Of a DNA stretch of 64,000 nt, positions 46,680 through 55,774 are shown one piece after another. The number at the start of each line of letters is the position of its first letter. Positions within the stretch are counted from its first letter, which is position 1. The notes beneath the pieces are model-generated. The model ran no database searches and was not told the DNA's origin. It saw only the letters and a program-made list of their open reading frames with translations. The stretch covers positions 1-64,000 of the forward strand of contig JAYFRL010000014.1 of NCBI GenBank assembly GCA_034925905.1, written 5' to 3'. Made by a program: the position numbers and the translations under genes. The stretch comes from JAYFRL01 sp034925905 (GTDB lineage: Bacteria > Bacillota > Clostridia > Lachnospirales > Anaerotignaceae).

Positions 46680-48647
46680 TTATTTTACCTCTCCTCCGGG
46701 TTCAAAGTCCGGCTTATCTGTTGTTATAAGCGAAAGATCTCCGTTTGAATCCTCAGCCGCCAAAATCATGCCGCAAGAGGTTTCGCCCATCATCTGGCGC
46801 GGAGCAAGGTTTGCTACAACGATAACTTTTTTGCCTATCATATCCTCAGGGGAATAAAACTTGGATATCCCTGAGAATATAACCCGTATTTCATCGCCTA
46901 TTTTAACCTGGTTTCTTAAAAGCTTTTTCGATTTTTCAACCTTTTCGCTGGCAAGAACAACACCAACTTTAAGCTTAAGCTTTGCAAAGTCGTCTATGGT
47001 TATTATGCCGTCGTTAGTGTCCTCATGCTCTTTTTCAGCTTCGGCGGTTTTTGCGGCAATGCTTTCTGCCCTTGCTTTTTTGGTTGCTTCTTCAAGCTCG
47101 GCGAGCTCTTTTTTCATGTCTATCCTTGGGAATATAACCTCGCCCTTTAAAACGGAGAAATTTTTCGGCATAAGCCCGAAGGTTTTAATGCTGTCCCATT
47201 CTTTTAATGTGGAATCTTTAATATTAAGCTGTCTGAAGATTTCCTTCGGCGCGTTTGGCATAAACGGCTGAAGCATTATGGAAACTATCCTTAAAACCTC
47301 GCCTATGTTATAAAGCACGTTTGCAAGGATTTCTTTGTTTGAATCTTCTTTTGCAAGGACCCAAGGTCTTGTTTCGTCTATATATTTGTTTGTGCGTCTT
47401 ATAAGCGTCCATATTTCTGAAAGAGCGTCTGAAAACATCATTTTATCCATATAGGCTTCTACCTTTGAAACCGTTGAAGCGGTAAGGGCTTTAAGCTCAG
47501 CATCAAATTCCGTTTCGGACTGGCCGGATATAAGCCTTCCGCCGAAATATTTGTCTATCATTCCGGTTGTTCTTGAAACGAGGTTTCCAAGGTCATTTGC
47601 AAGGTCTGAATTTATCCTCTGGATAAGAGCTTCGTTTGTGAAATTTCCATCCTGGCCAAAGGCTATTTCGCGGAGCAGAAAATAGCGTATGGCGTCTAAG
47701 CCGTATTTTTCAACCAAAACCTTAGGGTCAACCACGTTTCCCTTGGATTTGGACATTTTCCCGCCGTCTATTATAAGCCAGCCATGACCAAAAACCTGCT
47801 TTGGCAAAGGTAAATCCAGAGCCATAAGCATAGCAGGCCATATTATTGTATGGAAACGCACTATTTCCTTGCCCACAACCTGAACATCCGCAGGCCAGTA
47901 TTTTTTAAATTCGGAATCATTTTCACTGCCGTAGCCTAAGGCTGTTATATAGTTTGAAAGGGCGTCCACCCAAACATAAACTATATGCCCCGGGTCAAAA
48001 TCAACGGGTATGCCCCATTTGAAAGAGGTACGGCTTACGCAAAGGTCATCAAGGCCGGGCTTTAAGAAATTGCTTATCATTTCGTTTTGCCTTGTCTGCG
48101 GGGATATAAAATCCGGGTTTTCTTCTATATGCTTTATAAGGCGATCCTGATATTTTGAAAGGCGGAAAAAATAGCTTTCTTCCTTAACTTTTTCAACATC
48201 CCTGCCGCAATCCGGGCATTTGCCGTTAACAAGCTGATGTTCTGTGAAAAAAGTTTCGCAGGGTGTGCAATACCAGCCCTCATAAACGCTTTTATATATA
48301 TCGCCTTTATCATAGAGGGTTTTAAATATCTTTTTAACGCCGTTTACATGGATTTCATCCGTTGTCCTTATAAATTGGTCATATGAAATGTCAAGGTCAT
48401 GCCAAAGCTCTTTAATTCCGCAAACTATATTGTCAACATACGCCTTTGGGGTAACACCCTGGGCGGTGGCTATCCTTTCTATTTTTTGACCGTGCTCGTC
48501 CGTACCGGTTAAAAATTTAACGTCGTATCCGCGAAGCCTTTTATATCTTGCCATGGTATCGGTGCACACGGTGCAGTATGAATGGCCTATATGAAGCTTA
48601 TCGCTAGGATAATATATGGGCGTGGTTATATAAAATTTTTCTTTCAA
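46680..48647 (-). CDS. metG: Methionyl-tRNA synthetase
   Basis: MetG charges tRNA-Met. The 655-residue protein has HIGH as DKLHIGHSYCT, a Cys4 zinc knuckle (CTPCETFF ... CPDCG), KMSKS in GGKMSKSKGNVV, and a C-terminal tRNA-binding (Trbp111-like) domain with KLKVGVVLASEKVEKSKKL. The frame runs to 48734, but TTG 48647 follows GGAGGGATAGTT and gives MKEKFYITTPIYYPS, the normal beginning. It opens the metG-tatD operon. Confidence 0.96.
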   Translation of the reverse strand: MKEKFYITTPIYYPSDKLHIGHSYCTVCTDTMARYKRLRGYDVKFLTGTDEHGQKIERIATAQGVTPKAYVDNIVCGIKELWHDLDISYDQFIRTTDEIHVNGVKKIFKTLYDKGDIYKSVYEGWYCTPCETFFTEHQLVNGKCPDCGRDVEKVKEESYFFRLSKYQDRLIKHIEENPDFISPQTRQNEMISNFLKPGLDDLCVSRTSFKWGIPVDFDPGHIVYVWVDALSNYITALGYGSENDSEFKKYWPADVQVVGKEIVRFHTIIWPAMLMALDLPLPKQVFGHGWLIIDGGKMSKSKGNVVDPKVLVEKYGLDAIRYFLLREIAFGQDGNFTNEALIQRINSDLANDLGNLVSRTTGMIDKYFGGRLISGQSETEFDAELKALTASTVSKVEAYMDKMMFSDALSEIWTLIRRTNKYIDETRPWVLAKEDSNKEILANVLYNIGEVLRIVSIMLQPFMPNAPKEIFRQLNIKDSTLKEWDSIKTFGLMPKNFSVLKGEVIFPRIDMKKELAELEEATKKARAESIAAKTAEAEKEHEDTNDGIITIDDFAKLKLKVGVVLASEKVEKSKKLLRNQVKIGDEIRVIFSGISKFYSPEDMIGKKVIVVANLAPRQMMGETSCGMILAAEDSNGDLSLITTDKPDFEPGGEVK

Positions 48648-48798
48648 AACTATCCCTCCAAAACGGTTTAAAAAAATTGCCGTGAGATACGGCTTATTGT
48701 TAATAATTATACCCTTTTTATACAAAAAAAGCAAAAAAAATTTAGCAATATTGGCAATATCCCATTTTAAAAACGAGCATTTATAAAACGAGCTGTGC

Positions 48799-48827
48799 TT
48801 GAAAAGAAAAAGCTTATGTAGTATACT
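48799..48827 (+). promoter_or_regulatory. Sigma-A promoter of asnA
   Basis: TTGAAA (48799-48804), 17-bp spacer and TATACT (48822-48827), 37 bp before asnA. Confidence 0.75.
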
Positions 48828-48863
48828 CTGAATAGCTTTTAATTAAAAAGAAGGGTGTTTTTT

Positions 48864-49871
48864 ATGGGAAAATCTTTTATACCTAAGGGGTATCTGCCCG
48901 CGCTTTCGGTTTATGAAACTCAAAGAGCCATAGAGTTTGTTAAAGACAGGTTTCAGGAAAATTTAAAAAGGGAGCTTAATTTAAAGCGTGTTTCGGCGCC
49001 TCTTTTTGTTGAGGGAAGCTCAGGTTTAAACGATAATTTAAACGGCTACGAGCGTCCCGTTGGTTTTGATATACCTTTTGCCGGCAAAACCGCGCAGGTT
49101 GTGCATTCGCTTGCAAAATGGAAACGCTTTGCGCTTAAAAGATATGACTTTTATATGGGTAAAGGTCTTTTGACGGACATGAACGCCATAAGGCGCGATG
49201 AAGAGCTTGATAACCTGCATTCCGTTTATGTTGACCAATGGGACTGGGAAAGGGTTATCTCGCGGGAAGACAGGAACGAGGAATTTTTAAAGGATATCGT
49301 AAGAAAGATAGTCGGAGCTGTTTGTGATACAAACGATGCGCTTAAAGAAAATTTCCCGGTGCTTAAAACCAAGCTTAAAAGAGAGGTTACGTTTATAACG
49401 TCTGAAGAGCTGCTAAAAAAATATCCGTTTCTTTCTCCGCGCGAGAGGGAAGACGCTTTTGTAAAAGAACACGGCACAGTGTTCATAATGAAAATAGGCG
49501 GAGTTTTAAGCGACGGAAAGCCGCATGACGGACGCGCGCCGGATTATGACGACTGGGAGCTTAACGGGGACATCCTGTTTTTTAATGATGTTTTAGACCG
49601 TGCCTTTGAGATTTCGTCCATGGGCATAAGGGTTGACAGCGAATCTCTTTTAAAACAGCTTAAAATCTCTGGCTTTGAGGAAAGAGAAAGCCTTCCGTTT
49701 CATAAAATGCTGCTTGAGGGGTCTCTTCCGCTTACGATCGGGGGAGGAATAGGGCAGTCCAGGCTTTGCATGCTTATGGTTGGCGCAGCGCATATAGGCG
49801 AGGTGCAGGTGAGCGTTTGGGATGAGGAAACCCAAAAAGTTTGTGAAGAAGCAGGGGTAATGCTGCTGTAA
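48864..49871 (+). CDS. asnA: Aspartate-ammonia ligase (asparagine synthetase A)
   Basis: AsnA makes asparagine from aspartate, ammonia and ATP; it is a relative of class II tRNA synthetases. The 335-residue protein has SVYETQRAIEFVKD, VSAPLFVEGSSGLND, VHSLAKWKR, VYVDQWDWE, GRAPDYDDW and the ATP-site LTIGGGIGQSRLCMLML-like block near the C-terminus (LPLTIGGGIGQSRLCM). ATG 48864 lies 9 nt after AGAAGG; the frame also opens at GTG 48855 but that overlaps the spacing. Monocistronic. Confidence 0.95.
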   Translation: MGKSFIPKGYLPALSVYETQRAIEFVKDRFQENLKRELNLKRVSAPLFVEGSSGLNDNLNGYERPVGFDIPFAGKTAQVVHSLAKWKRFALKRYDFYMGKGLLTDMNAIRRDEELDNLHSVYVDQWDWERVISREDRNEEFLKDIVRKIVGAVCDTNDALKENFPVLKTKLKREVTFITSEELLKKYPFLSPREREDAFVKEHGTVFIMKIGGVLSDGKPHDGRAPDYDDWELNGDILFFNDVLDRAFEISSMGIRVDSESLLKQLKISGFEERESLPFHKMLLEGSLPLTIGGGIGQSRLCMLMVGAAHIGEVQVSVWDEETQKVCEEAGVMLL

Positions 49872-49910
49872 TTTTTAAAAACGGGGGAAGCTTGTTTTAG
49901 AATTAATTCC

Positions 49911-49939
49911 TTGACAACAGGAGTTATTTTTACTATAAT
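49911..49939 (+). promoter_or_regulatory. Sigma-A promoter of the thiamine operon
   Basis: TTGACA (49911-49916), 17-bp spacer, TATAAT (49934-49939): a consensus promoter directly before the TPP riboswitch. Confidence 0.9.
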
Positions 49940-49960
49940 TAACTAAAATTTAAATATTGA

Positions 49961-50044
49961 ACAGGGGAGCTATTTTTTAGGCTGAGAGGAAGCAGTTGTT
50001 TCGACCCTTATAACCTGATTTGGATAATACCAACGTAGGAAGCG
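49961..50044 (+). promoter_or_regulatory. TPP riboswitch (THI element)
   Basis: The aptamer core is clear: GGGGAGC, GGCTGAGAGGAAGC, GACCCTTATAACCTGAT, and TGGATAATACCAACGTAGGA. It senses thiamine pyrophosphate and, with the terminator that follows, should shut off cytX-thiM-thiE-thiW-thiD when thiamine is plentiful. Confidence 0.97.
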
Positions 50045-50058
50045 GCGAAAAGCTTTTT

Positions 50059-50096
50059 AAGCGGGAATACCCAAGCGGATATTCCCGCTTTTTTTA
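50059..50096 (+). terminator. Riboswitch-controlled terminator
   Basis: AAGCGGGAATA / TATTCCCGCTT stem followed by a T-run, 43 bp before cytX; the expression platform of the TPP riboswitch. Confidence 0.92.
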
Positions 50097-50138
50097 TTTT
50101 CCTTAACCTTTACTCCTGTTCGGAGGGGATGTTTTTAT

Positions 50139-51320
50139 ATGGAAAAATCTAAAACTTCCGTTTTTTCAAACGGACTCATCTGGTTTGGCGCGGCCGTGTC
50201 AATAGCGGAAATATTAACGGGCACGTTTATTGCGCCTTTAGGCTTGAAAAAAGGTCTTGCAGCTATTTTTTTAGGGCACGTTATAGGCTGTGTGGTTTTG
50301 TATCTTGCCGGGCTTATAGGCGCAAAGAGCAACAAAAGCGCTATGGAAACGGTTAAAATGTCTTTTGGTCAAAAGGGTTCCCTTATCTTTTCAACCTTAA
50401 ATGTGCTTCAGCTTGTCGGCTGGACGGCCATAATGATATTAAGCGGCGCCGAGTCCGCCTCTGTTGCCTTAGGGGTTGGCAGCGGAAAGCTTTGGAGCGT
50501 TGTTATCGGAGCGCTTATAATAATATGGGTTATTATAGGCCTTAAAAACTTAAGCAGGATTAATATTGTGGCTATGAGCGCGCTTTTTGTGCTCACAATA
50601 GTTCTTTGCTTTGTTATATTCGGCGGAGGAAGTCCGAGTACCGGTTTTGTTCCCGATGAAATGTCCTTTGGCGCGGCTGTTGAGCTTTCGGTTGCAATGC
50701 CTCTTTCATGGCTTCCGCTTATTTCGGACTATACAAGAGAAGCTGAAAAGCCGGTTCCCGCAACATTTACAAGCGCAGCGGTATATTTTGTTGTGAGCTC
50801 GTGGATGTATGTTATAGGCATGGGGGCAGCCATATTTACAGGGGAAACGGACATAGCAAGCATAATGTCCGCCGCAGGGCTTGGTGTTGCCGCTCTTATA
50901 ATAGTTATATTTTCAACGGTTACAACAACTTTCTTAGACGTATATTCCGCTGGCGTAAGCTCGGAGAGCATAAGCAGCCGCTTTAAGGAAAAGCCTGTGG
51001 CCATAGCTGTTTGCATTATAGGCACACTTTTAGCCATATTTGCCCCTGTTTCGCAGTATGAAAACTTTTTATACCTCATAGGCTCTGTTTTCGCACCTAT
51101 GACGGCTGTTTTGATAGCCGATTATTTTGTGCTTAAAAAGGATTCGTTTGATAAAAGCTTCAGCGTTCCAAATATAATAATCTGGGCGGCAGGGTTTTTC
51201 ATATACCGTATTTTTATGGGTATAGAAACCCCTTTTGGGAACACCTTGCCCGTTATGATTATAACTTCGGCGTTGTGCGTTTTATGGTCTAAAATTTCGG
51301 GAGGCTTTAAAAATGCTTAA
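50139..51320 (+). CDS. cytX: Putative hydroxymethylpyrimidine transporter CytX
   Basis: A 393-residue member of the purine/cytosine permease (NCS1) family with about twelve membrane helices. It lies under a TPP riboswitch, which identifies the CytX branch proposed to import the thiamine pyrimidine precursor. Visible family segments are NGLIWFGAAVSIAEILTGTF and the loop AMPLSWLPLISDYTREAEKP. Its end overlaps thiM by 8 nt. ATG 50139 follows CGGAGGGGATG. Confidence 0.9.
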   Translation: MEKSKTSVFSNGLIWFGAAVSIAEILTGTFIAPLGLKKGLAAIFLGHVIGCVVLYLAGLIGAKSNKSAMETVKMSFGQKGSLIFSTLNVLQLVGWTAIMILSGAESASVALGVGSGKLWSVVIGALIIIWVIIGLKNLSRINIVAMSALFVLTIVLCFVIFGGGSPSTGFVPDEMSFGAAVELSVAMPLSWLPLISDYTREAEKPVPATFTSAAVYFVVSSWMYVIGMGAAIFTGETDIASIMSAAGLGVAALIIVIFSTVTTTFLDVYSAGVSSESISSRFKEKPVAIAVCIIGTLLAIFAPVSQYENFLYLIGSVFAPMTAVLIADYFVLKKDSFDKSFSVPNIIIWAAGFFIYRIFMGIETPFGNTLPVMIITSALCVLWSKISGGFKNA

Positions 51321-52134
51321 GGAAAGGCTGGAAAATGTAAGACTTAGACATCCTTTAATACATAATATAACAAACTACGTGACTGTGAACGATTGTGCAA
51401 ATGTTTTGCTTGCCTGCGGCGCTTCGCCTATAATGTCGGACGACGCTGCGGAGGTTGAAGAAATAACCGCGCTTTGCGGCGGGTTAAACATAAACATAGG
51501 AACGCTGAACGCAAGAACCATTCCTTCAATGCTTCTGGCAGGGAAAAAAGCAAGCTTTTTGGGCCATCCGGTTGTTTTAGACCCTGTGGGCGCGGGTGCT
51601 TCAAAGCTTAGGACGGAAACGGCGTTGAGGATTTTAAACGAGGTTTCCCCAAGCATTATAAGAGGCAACATATCCGAGATAAAGACGCTTGCGGGCGGCG
51701 CGGGGACAACCAAGGGCGTTGACGCGGACATTGCTGACAGGATAACGGAAGAAAACCTTAATGAAGCAGTTTTGTTTGTGAAAGCATTTGCCGCCCAAAC
51801 AGGAGCTGTTATAGCCATGACAGGCGCAATAGACATAGTTGCGAATTCAGGGCGTGCATATATAATAAAAAATGGAGTGCCTATTATGAGCTCTGTTACA
51901 GGCACGGGCTGCATGCTTTCGGCAGTTGTTGCGGCGTATGCGGCTGCAAACCCGGATGATTTGCTTTTAGCCACGGCAGCGGCAGTATGCCTTATGGGTC
52001 TTTCTGGCGAGAGGGCTTTGGCCAGGCTTAAGGCAAACGAAGGTAATCTGGCGTTTAGGGGCTATATGATGGATGAGATATATAACATGAACGGAAATAC
52101 TCTTGAGGAGGGAGCAAAATATGAAATGCGATAG
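51313..52134 (+). CDS. thiM: Hydroxyethylthiazole kinase
   Basis: ThiM phosphorylates the thiazole precursor for salvage. The 273-residue ribokinase-fold protein has PLIHNITNYVTVNDCAN, ASPIMSDDAAEVEE, VVLDPVGAGAS and catalytic SSVTGTGCMLSAVVAAY. Overlaps with cytX (8 nt) and thiE (14 nt) show a tightly packed operon. Length is typical. Confidence 0.96.
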   Translation: MLKERLENVRLRHPLIHNITNYVTVNDCANVLLACGASPIMSDDAAEVEEITALCGGLNINIGTLNARTIPSMLLAGKKASFLGHPVVLDPVGAGASKLRTETALRILNEVSPSIIRGNISEIKTLAGGAGTTKGVDADIADRITEENLNEAVLFVKAFAAQTGAVIAMTGAIDIVANSGRAYIIKNGVPIMSSVTGTGCMLSAVVAAYAAANPDDLLLATAAAVCLMGLSGERALARLKANEGNLAFRGYMMDEIYNMNGNTLEEGAKYEMR

Positions 52135-52759
52135 GTCACACATGCTTTTATACGCCGTTACGGACAGGAGTTGGCTTAACGGGAAAACGCTTTATGAAAA
52201 TGTGGAAAAGGCTTTAAAAGGCGGCGCGACCTGCCTTCAGCTCCGCGAAAAGGAGCTGGGCTACGATGAATTTTTAAAAGAAGCCTTTGAGATTAAAAAG
52301 CTTTGTGCCAAATACCATGTGCCCTTTATAATAAACGACAGCGTTGACATAGCCATAGCCTGTGAAGCGGACGGAATACACGTTGGACAAAGCGATATGG
52401 ACGCCTTAAACGTGCGCGAGAAGGTTGGGCTTAAAATGATAGTTGGCGTTTCCGTGCAGACAGTTGACCAAGCTTTGAAGGCTCAAAAAAGCGGAGCAGA
52501 TTATTTGGGCGTCGGAGCGGCTTTTTCAACCTCCACAAAGCTTGACGCAGACACCGTGAGCCATGAAACAATGAGGCAGATATGCAAGGCGGTTTCTATA
52601 CCTGTGGTTGCGATAGGCGGTATAAACAAGCAAAACATAAAAGAGCTTAAAGGCACAAGGGTTGACGGAGTTGCCGTTATTTCCGCAATATTTGCCAAAG
52701 AAGACATAGAAGCCGAGACAAGGGAGCTTTTAAGACTCTCGTCTCAAATAGAATATTAA
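52121..52759 (+). CDS. thiE: Thiamine-phosphate synthase
   Basis: ThiE joins the pyrimidine and thiazole phosphates to thiamine phosphate. The 212-residue TIM-barrel protein has LYAVTDRSWL, GGATCLQLREKEL, PFIINDSVDIAIACEADGIH, VGQSDMD, GADYLGVGAAFSTSTK and VVAIGGI. ATG 52121, 10 nt after GGAGGGAGC, lies inside the end of thiM. The frame is open further upstream to 52103 but without a ribosome site. Confidence 0.96.
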   Translation: MKCDRSHMLLYAVTDRSWLNGKTLYENVEKALKGGATCLQLREKELGYDEFLKEAFEIKKLCAKYHVPFIINDSVDIAIACEADGIHVGQSDMDALNVREKVGLKMIVGVSVQTVDQALKAQKSGADYLGVGAAFSTSTKLDADTVSHETMRQICKAVSIPVVAIGGINKQNIKELKGTRVDGVAVISAIFAKEDIEAETRELLRLSSQIEY

Positions 52760-52782
52760 CGTATTGAAAAGAGGTAATGAAA

Positions 52783-53283
52783 ATGAGTAACAGAGAGCAT
52801 ATTAAAAAAATTGTACTGGCAGGAATGTTTATAGCAGTCGGGGTTGCAGCTTCGCCTTTAAGCATACCGGTAGGCGTTTCAAAATGCTTTCCTATTCAGC
52901 ACTTGATAAATGTTTTGGCTGCCGTTTTGCTGGGACCTTTTTATGGGGTTTGCATGGCGTTTATAACAAGCGTTATAAGGGTTTCGCTTGGGACAGGCAG
53001 CTTCCTTGCTTTTCCGGGCAGCATGTGCGGAGCTCTTTTGAGCGGGTTTGCATATAAATATTCAAAAAAACTTTTTGCCGCTTATGCGGGAGAGGTTATA
53101 GGAACAGGCATAATAGGCGCGGGCATAGCTTATCCTGTGGCTGCTTTTGTGATGGGAAACAAAACAGCCGCGCTTTTTACATATGTTATACCTTTCGGCA
53201 TAAGCACTCTTGGGGGAACAATAATAGCGGCCGTTGTAATAGCGTTGCTTAATAAGGCAAAGGTAATACCAGCCATTAAATAA
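52783..53283 (+). CDS. thiW: ThiW, thiazole-precursor ECF transporter S component
   Basis: The 166-residue hydrophobic protein has about five membrane helices and the S-component motif VGVAASPLSIPVGVSKCFPI, with GPFYGVCMAFITSVIRVSLG and FPGSMCGALLSGFAYKYSK. ThiW is the thiamine-related S component predicted to bind the thiazole precursor; it needs the shared ECF energising module encoded elsewhere. ATG 52777 is also possible but ATG 52783 is better spaced from GAGG. Confidence 0.92.
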   Translation: MSNREHIKKIVLAGMFIAVGVAASPLSIPVGVSKCFPIQHLINVLAAVLLGPFYGVCMAFITSVIRVSLGTGSFLAFPGSMCGALLSGFAYKYSKKLFAAYAGEVIGTGIIGAGIAYPVAAFVMGNKTAALFTYVIPFGISTLGGTIIAAVVIALLNKAKVIPAIK

Positions 53284-53298
53284 TAAGAAGGTGTTTAT

Positions 53299-54090
53299 AT
53301 GAAAACGGTTTTAACTATAGCCGGCTCGGATTCAAGCGGAGGCGCGGGAATACAGGCGGATATAAAAACGATAACCATGCACGGGATGTACGCTATGAGC
53401 GCAATAACGGCGCTTACCGCGCAAAACACAACAGGGGTTTACGGTATATTTGAAGCTACGCCTGAATTTGTAGGCAATCAAATAGATTGCATATTTAACG
53501 ATATACGTCCTGATGCGGTTAAAATAGGCATGGTTTCAAACAGCGAAATAATAGAGGTCATAGCGGAAAGGCTTAAAAAATATAATGCCAAAAATATTGT
53601 TGCGGATCCCGTTATGGTTTCAACCAGCGGAAGCAAGCTGCTTTCGGATGAGGCAAAAGATTCTCTTATAACAAAGCTTTTGCCGCTTGCCAGCGTTATA
53701 ACACCGAATATACCCGAAGCTGAGGCTATAAGCGGGCTTAGCATAAAAACCGAGGAAGATATGCTTAAGGCCGCAGAAAAAATAGCCTCGGAAATAAAAG
53801 TGGCTGTTTTGGTTAAGGGTGGGCATCTTGTAAACGATGCTATTGATTTGCTTTATGAAAATGGTAAATATTCATGGTTTAAGGGCAAAAGGATAAACAC
53901 AAAAAATACTCACGGAACAGGCTGCACACTTTCGTCAGCCATAGCCTGCAACCTTGCCGCGGGCAAAAGCCTGGAAGAAAGCATAAAAGGCGCAAAGGAA
54001 TATTTAACGGGCGCACTCTTGGCCGGGTTAGACCTTGGCAGCGGCAACGGACCTTTGATGCATAATTATATTTTTAAAGATGTAAAATAA
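53299..54090 (+). CDS. thiD: Hydroxymethylpyrimidine/phosphomethylpyrimidine kinase
   Basis: ThiD phosphorylates the pyrimidine precursor twice for thiamine synthesis. The 263-residue protein has LTIAGSDSSGGAGIQADIKT, AITALTAQNTTGV, VADPVMVSTSGSKLL and the ribokinase signature NTHGTGCTLSSAIACNLA. It closes the salvage operon: with cytX, thiM, thiE and thiW the cell can make thiamine from imported pyrimidine and thiazole. ATG 53299 after AAGAAGGTGTTT. Confidence 0.96.
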   Translation: MKTVLTIAGSDSSGGAGIQADIKTITMHGMYAMSAITALTAQNTTGVYGIFEATPEFVGNQIDCIFNDIRPDAVKIGMVSNSEIIEVIAERLKKYNAKNIVADPVMVSTSGSKLLSDEAKDSLITKLLPLASVITPNIPEAEAISGLSIKTEEDMLKAAEKIASEIKVAVLVKGGHLVNDAIDLLYENGKYSWFKGKRINTKNTHGTGCTLSSAIACNLAAGKSLEESIKGAKEYLTGALLAGLDLGSGNGPLMHNYIFKDVK

Positions 54091-54135
54091 TAAAAGTGTT
54101 TAAGCAAAGCCCTTTTTAAAAGGGGGCATCTCCTT

Positions 54136-54168
54136 AACGGGCGCGCAGAAAATGCGCGCCTGTTTTTT
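54136..54168 (+). terminator. Terminator of the thiamine operon
   Basis: A GC-rich stem ACGGGCGCGCA / TGCGCGCCTGT with GAAAA-type loop and T-run. A smaller CCCTTTTT/AAAAGGG palindrome precedes it at about 54109-54127. Confidence 0.85.
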
Positions 54169-54304
54169 AAAAATTTAAGAAAATATTCAGGCAAAGGAAA
54201 GGGCAATTTAAGGTCCTGCCGTATTTTTAGGCTTTACATATTTTTTAAAAATGGTAAAATATTAAAAACCATATAAATATTAAAACATAAAGAAGGGATT
54301 TTAT

Positions 54305-55147
54305 ATGTCAAAAACAGGCTTGGTGCTTGAAGGCGGCGGGATGAGAGGAATTTTTTCAGCTGGCGTTTTAGACGCTTTTTTGGATTATGGTATATCTTTT
54401 GAAAACTGTATAGGCGTTTCAGCCGGAGCTTGCCATGCATGCAGCTTTCTTGCAGGGCAAAGGGAGCGTTCCTTTAAAATTTCAACGGAATATCTGAACG
54501 ACAAACGCTATTGCAGCCTTCATAGCCTTATAACCACGGGTGATTTGTTTGGTGTTGATATGAGCTATAATTTGATACCAAGGGTGCTTAATCCTATAGA
54601 TAACGAAGCTTTTTTAAAAAACCCCACGGTTTTTCAGGCTGTTGTTACAAATTGCAAAACAGGCGAAGCTGAATATCCTTTTATTAAGGATTTGTTTAAA
54701 GACCTTATATATATACGCGCTTCAAGCTCATTACCCGGCTTTTCAAGAATGGTTGAAATAGACGGCATCCGTTATCTGGACGGAGGGATAACCGATTCCA
54801 TACCGTTAAGACAGTCCATAAAGGAAGGCTGTGCCAAAAACGTGGTTGTTTTAACCCAGGTAAGGGATTACCGCAAGGAGCCTATGAGCATGAAGAACTT
54901 TTTTACGCGGAAATACCGCAGATATCCAAAGCTTGTTTCGGCTATGGAAAGAAGGCATGAGATGTATAACGACACTCTGGATTTTATAGCCGGCGAGGAA
55001 AAAGCAGGCCGCGCTTTTGTTATAGCTCCGCCGCATCCTTTAGGCTTAAAACGTATCGAAAAGGACGCAAAAAAAATGAAGGAGTCATATGATACGGGAT
55101 ATAACGAAGCAAAAAGGCTTATCCCCGAAATAAAAGCCTTTTTATAG
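54305..55147 (+). CDS. Patatin-like phospholipase family protein
   Basis: A 280-residue patatin/RssA-type esterase with the Ser-Asp dyad: glycine-rich oxyanion loop EGGGMRGIFSAGVLDAF, nucleophile elbow GVSAGA (Ser about residue 41), and LDGGITDSIP with catalytic Asp. It resembles the YjjU-type intracellular group. Substrate unknown, probably membrane lipids. Preceded by AAGAAGGGATTTTAT. Monocistronic; the thiamine terminator isolates it. Confidence 0.9.
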   Translation: MSKTGLVLEGGGMRGIFSAGVLDAFLDYGISFENCIGVSAGACHACSFLAGQRERSFKISTEYLNDKRYCSLHSLITTGDLFGVDMSYNLIPRVLNPIDNEAFLKNPTVFQAVVTNCKTGEAEYPFIKDLFKDLIYIRASSSLPGFSRMVEIDGIRYLDGGITDSIPLRQSIKEGCAKNVVVLTQVRDYRKEPMSMKNFFTRKYRRYPKLVSAMERRHEMYNDTLDFIAGEEKAGRAFVIAPPHPLGLKRIEKDAKKMKESYDTGYNEAKRLIPEIKAFL

Positions 55148-55275
55148 AATAAGGCAATAAGCGTAAGTTTTTATAAATGCCTGTGTTCCTGTTGACGAAA
55201 ATGGGTTTAAGATGTAAAATTAAAAGACAGGCTTTATAAAAAACTAAAGCAAAAAACTATCTAAGGAGGTATTTT

Positions 55276-55656
55276 ATGTGCGAAAACAAATTTTTTATTT
55301 GTAAACATTGCGGAAATTTAATTGGTATGATACATAGTTCTGGCGTACCTATAATTTGCTGTGGTGAAAAAATGGCAGAGCTTATTCCAAATACTGTTGA
55401 TGCTAACCAGGAAAAGCATGTTCCGGTTATTGAAGTTAAAGATAATATTGTAACCATTTCTGTAGGCTCCGTAGAACATCCTATGTCTGAAGAGCATTAT
55501 ATCCAATGGATATATATTCTCACAGAAAAGGGCGGACAACGTAAATGCCTCAAACCGGGCGACGCCCCTAAGGCTTCTTTTGCACTTAAGGATGACAAGC
55601 TTGTCGCCGCTTTTGCATACTGTAATCTCCATGGTCTTTGGAAGGCAGACGTATAA
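55276..55656 (+). CDS. Desulfoferrodoxin (superoxide reductase)
   Basis: A 126-residue class I superoxide reductase that converts superoxide to peroxide without making oxygen, an anaerobe's defence. It has an N-terminal desulforedoxin-type Fe(Cys)4 domain (FICKHCGN ... IICCGEKM) and the catalytic domain with HVPVIE, EHPMSEEHYIQWI and the Cys/His pair in AYCNLHGLW. ATG 55276 follows AAGGAGG. Its usual electron donor rubredoxin or rubrerythrin is not adjacent; a rubrerythrin pseudogene lies 4.3 kb away. Confidence 0.95.
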   Translation: MCENKFFICKHCGNLIGMIHSSGVPIICCGEKMAELIPNTVDANQEKHVPVIEVKDNIVTISVGSVEHPMSEEHYIQWIYILTEKGGQRKCLKPGDAPKASFALKDDKLVAAFAYCNLHGLWKADV

Positions 55657-55676
55657 TTTTTAAAAAATCGTAGATT

Positions 55677-55720
55677 AAAAGAAGGACGGGCGCAGGAAAT
55701 TTGCACACCGTCTTTTTAAT
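55677..55720 (+). terminator. Probable terminator after desulfoferrodoxin
   Basis: Imperfect arms around GGACGG and CCGTC followed by TTTTT, just before the inserted IS element. Confidence 0.45.
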
Positions 55721-55774
55721 TGCAGCTTCAGCGGAAATAAATCACCGGCTCTGCCAGTGAGAATAAAAATCTTT

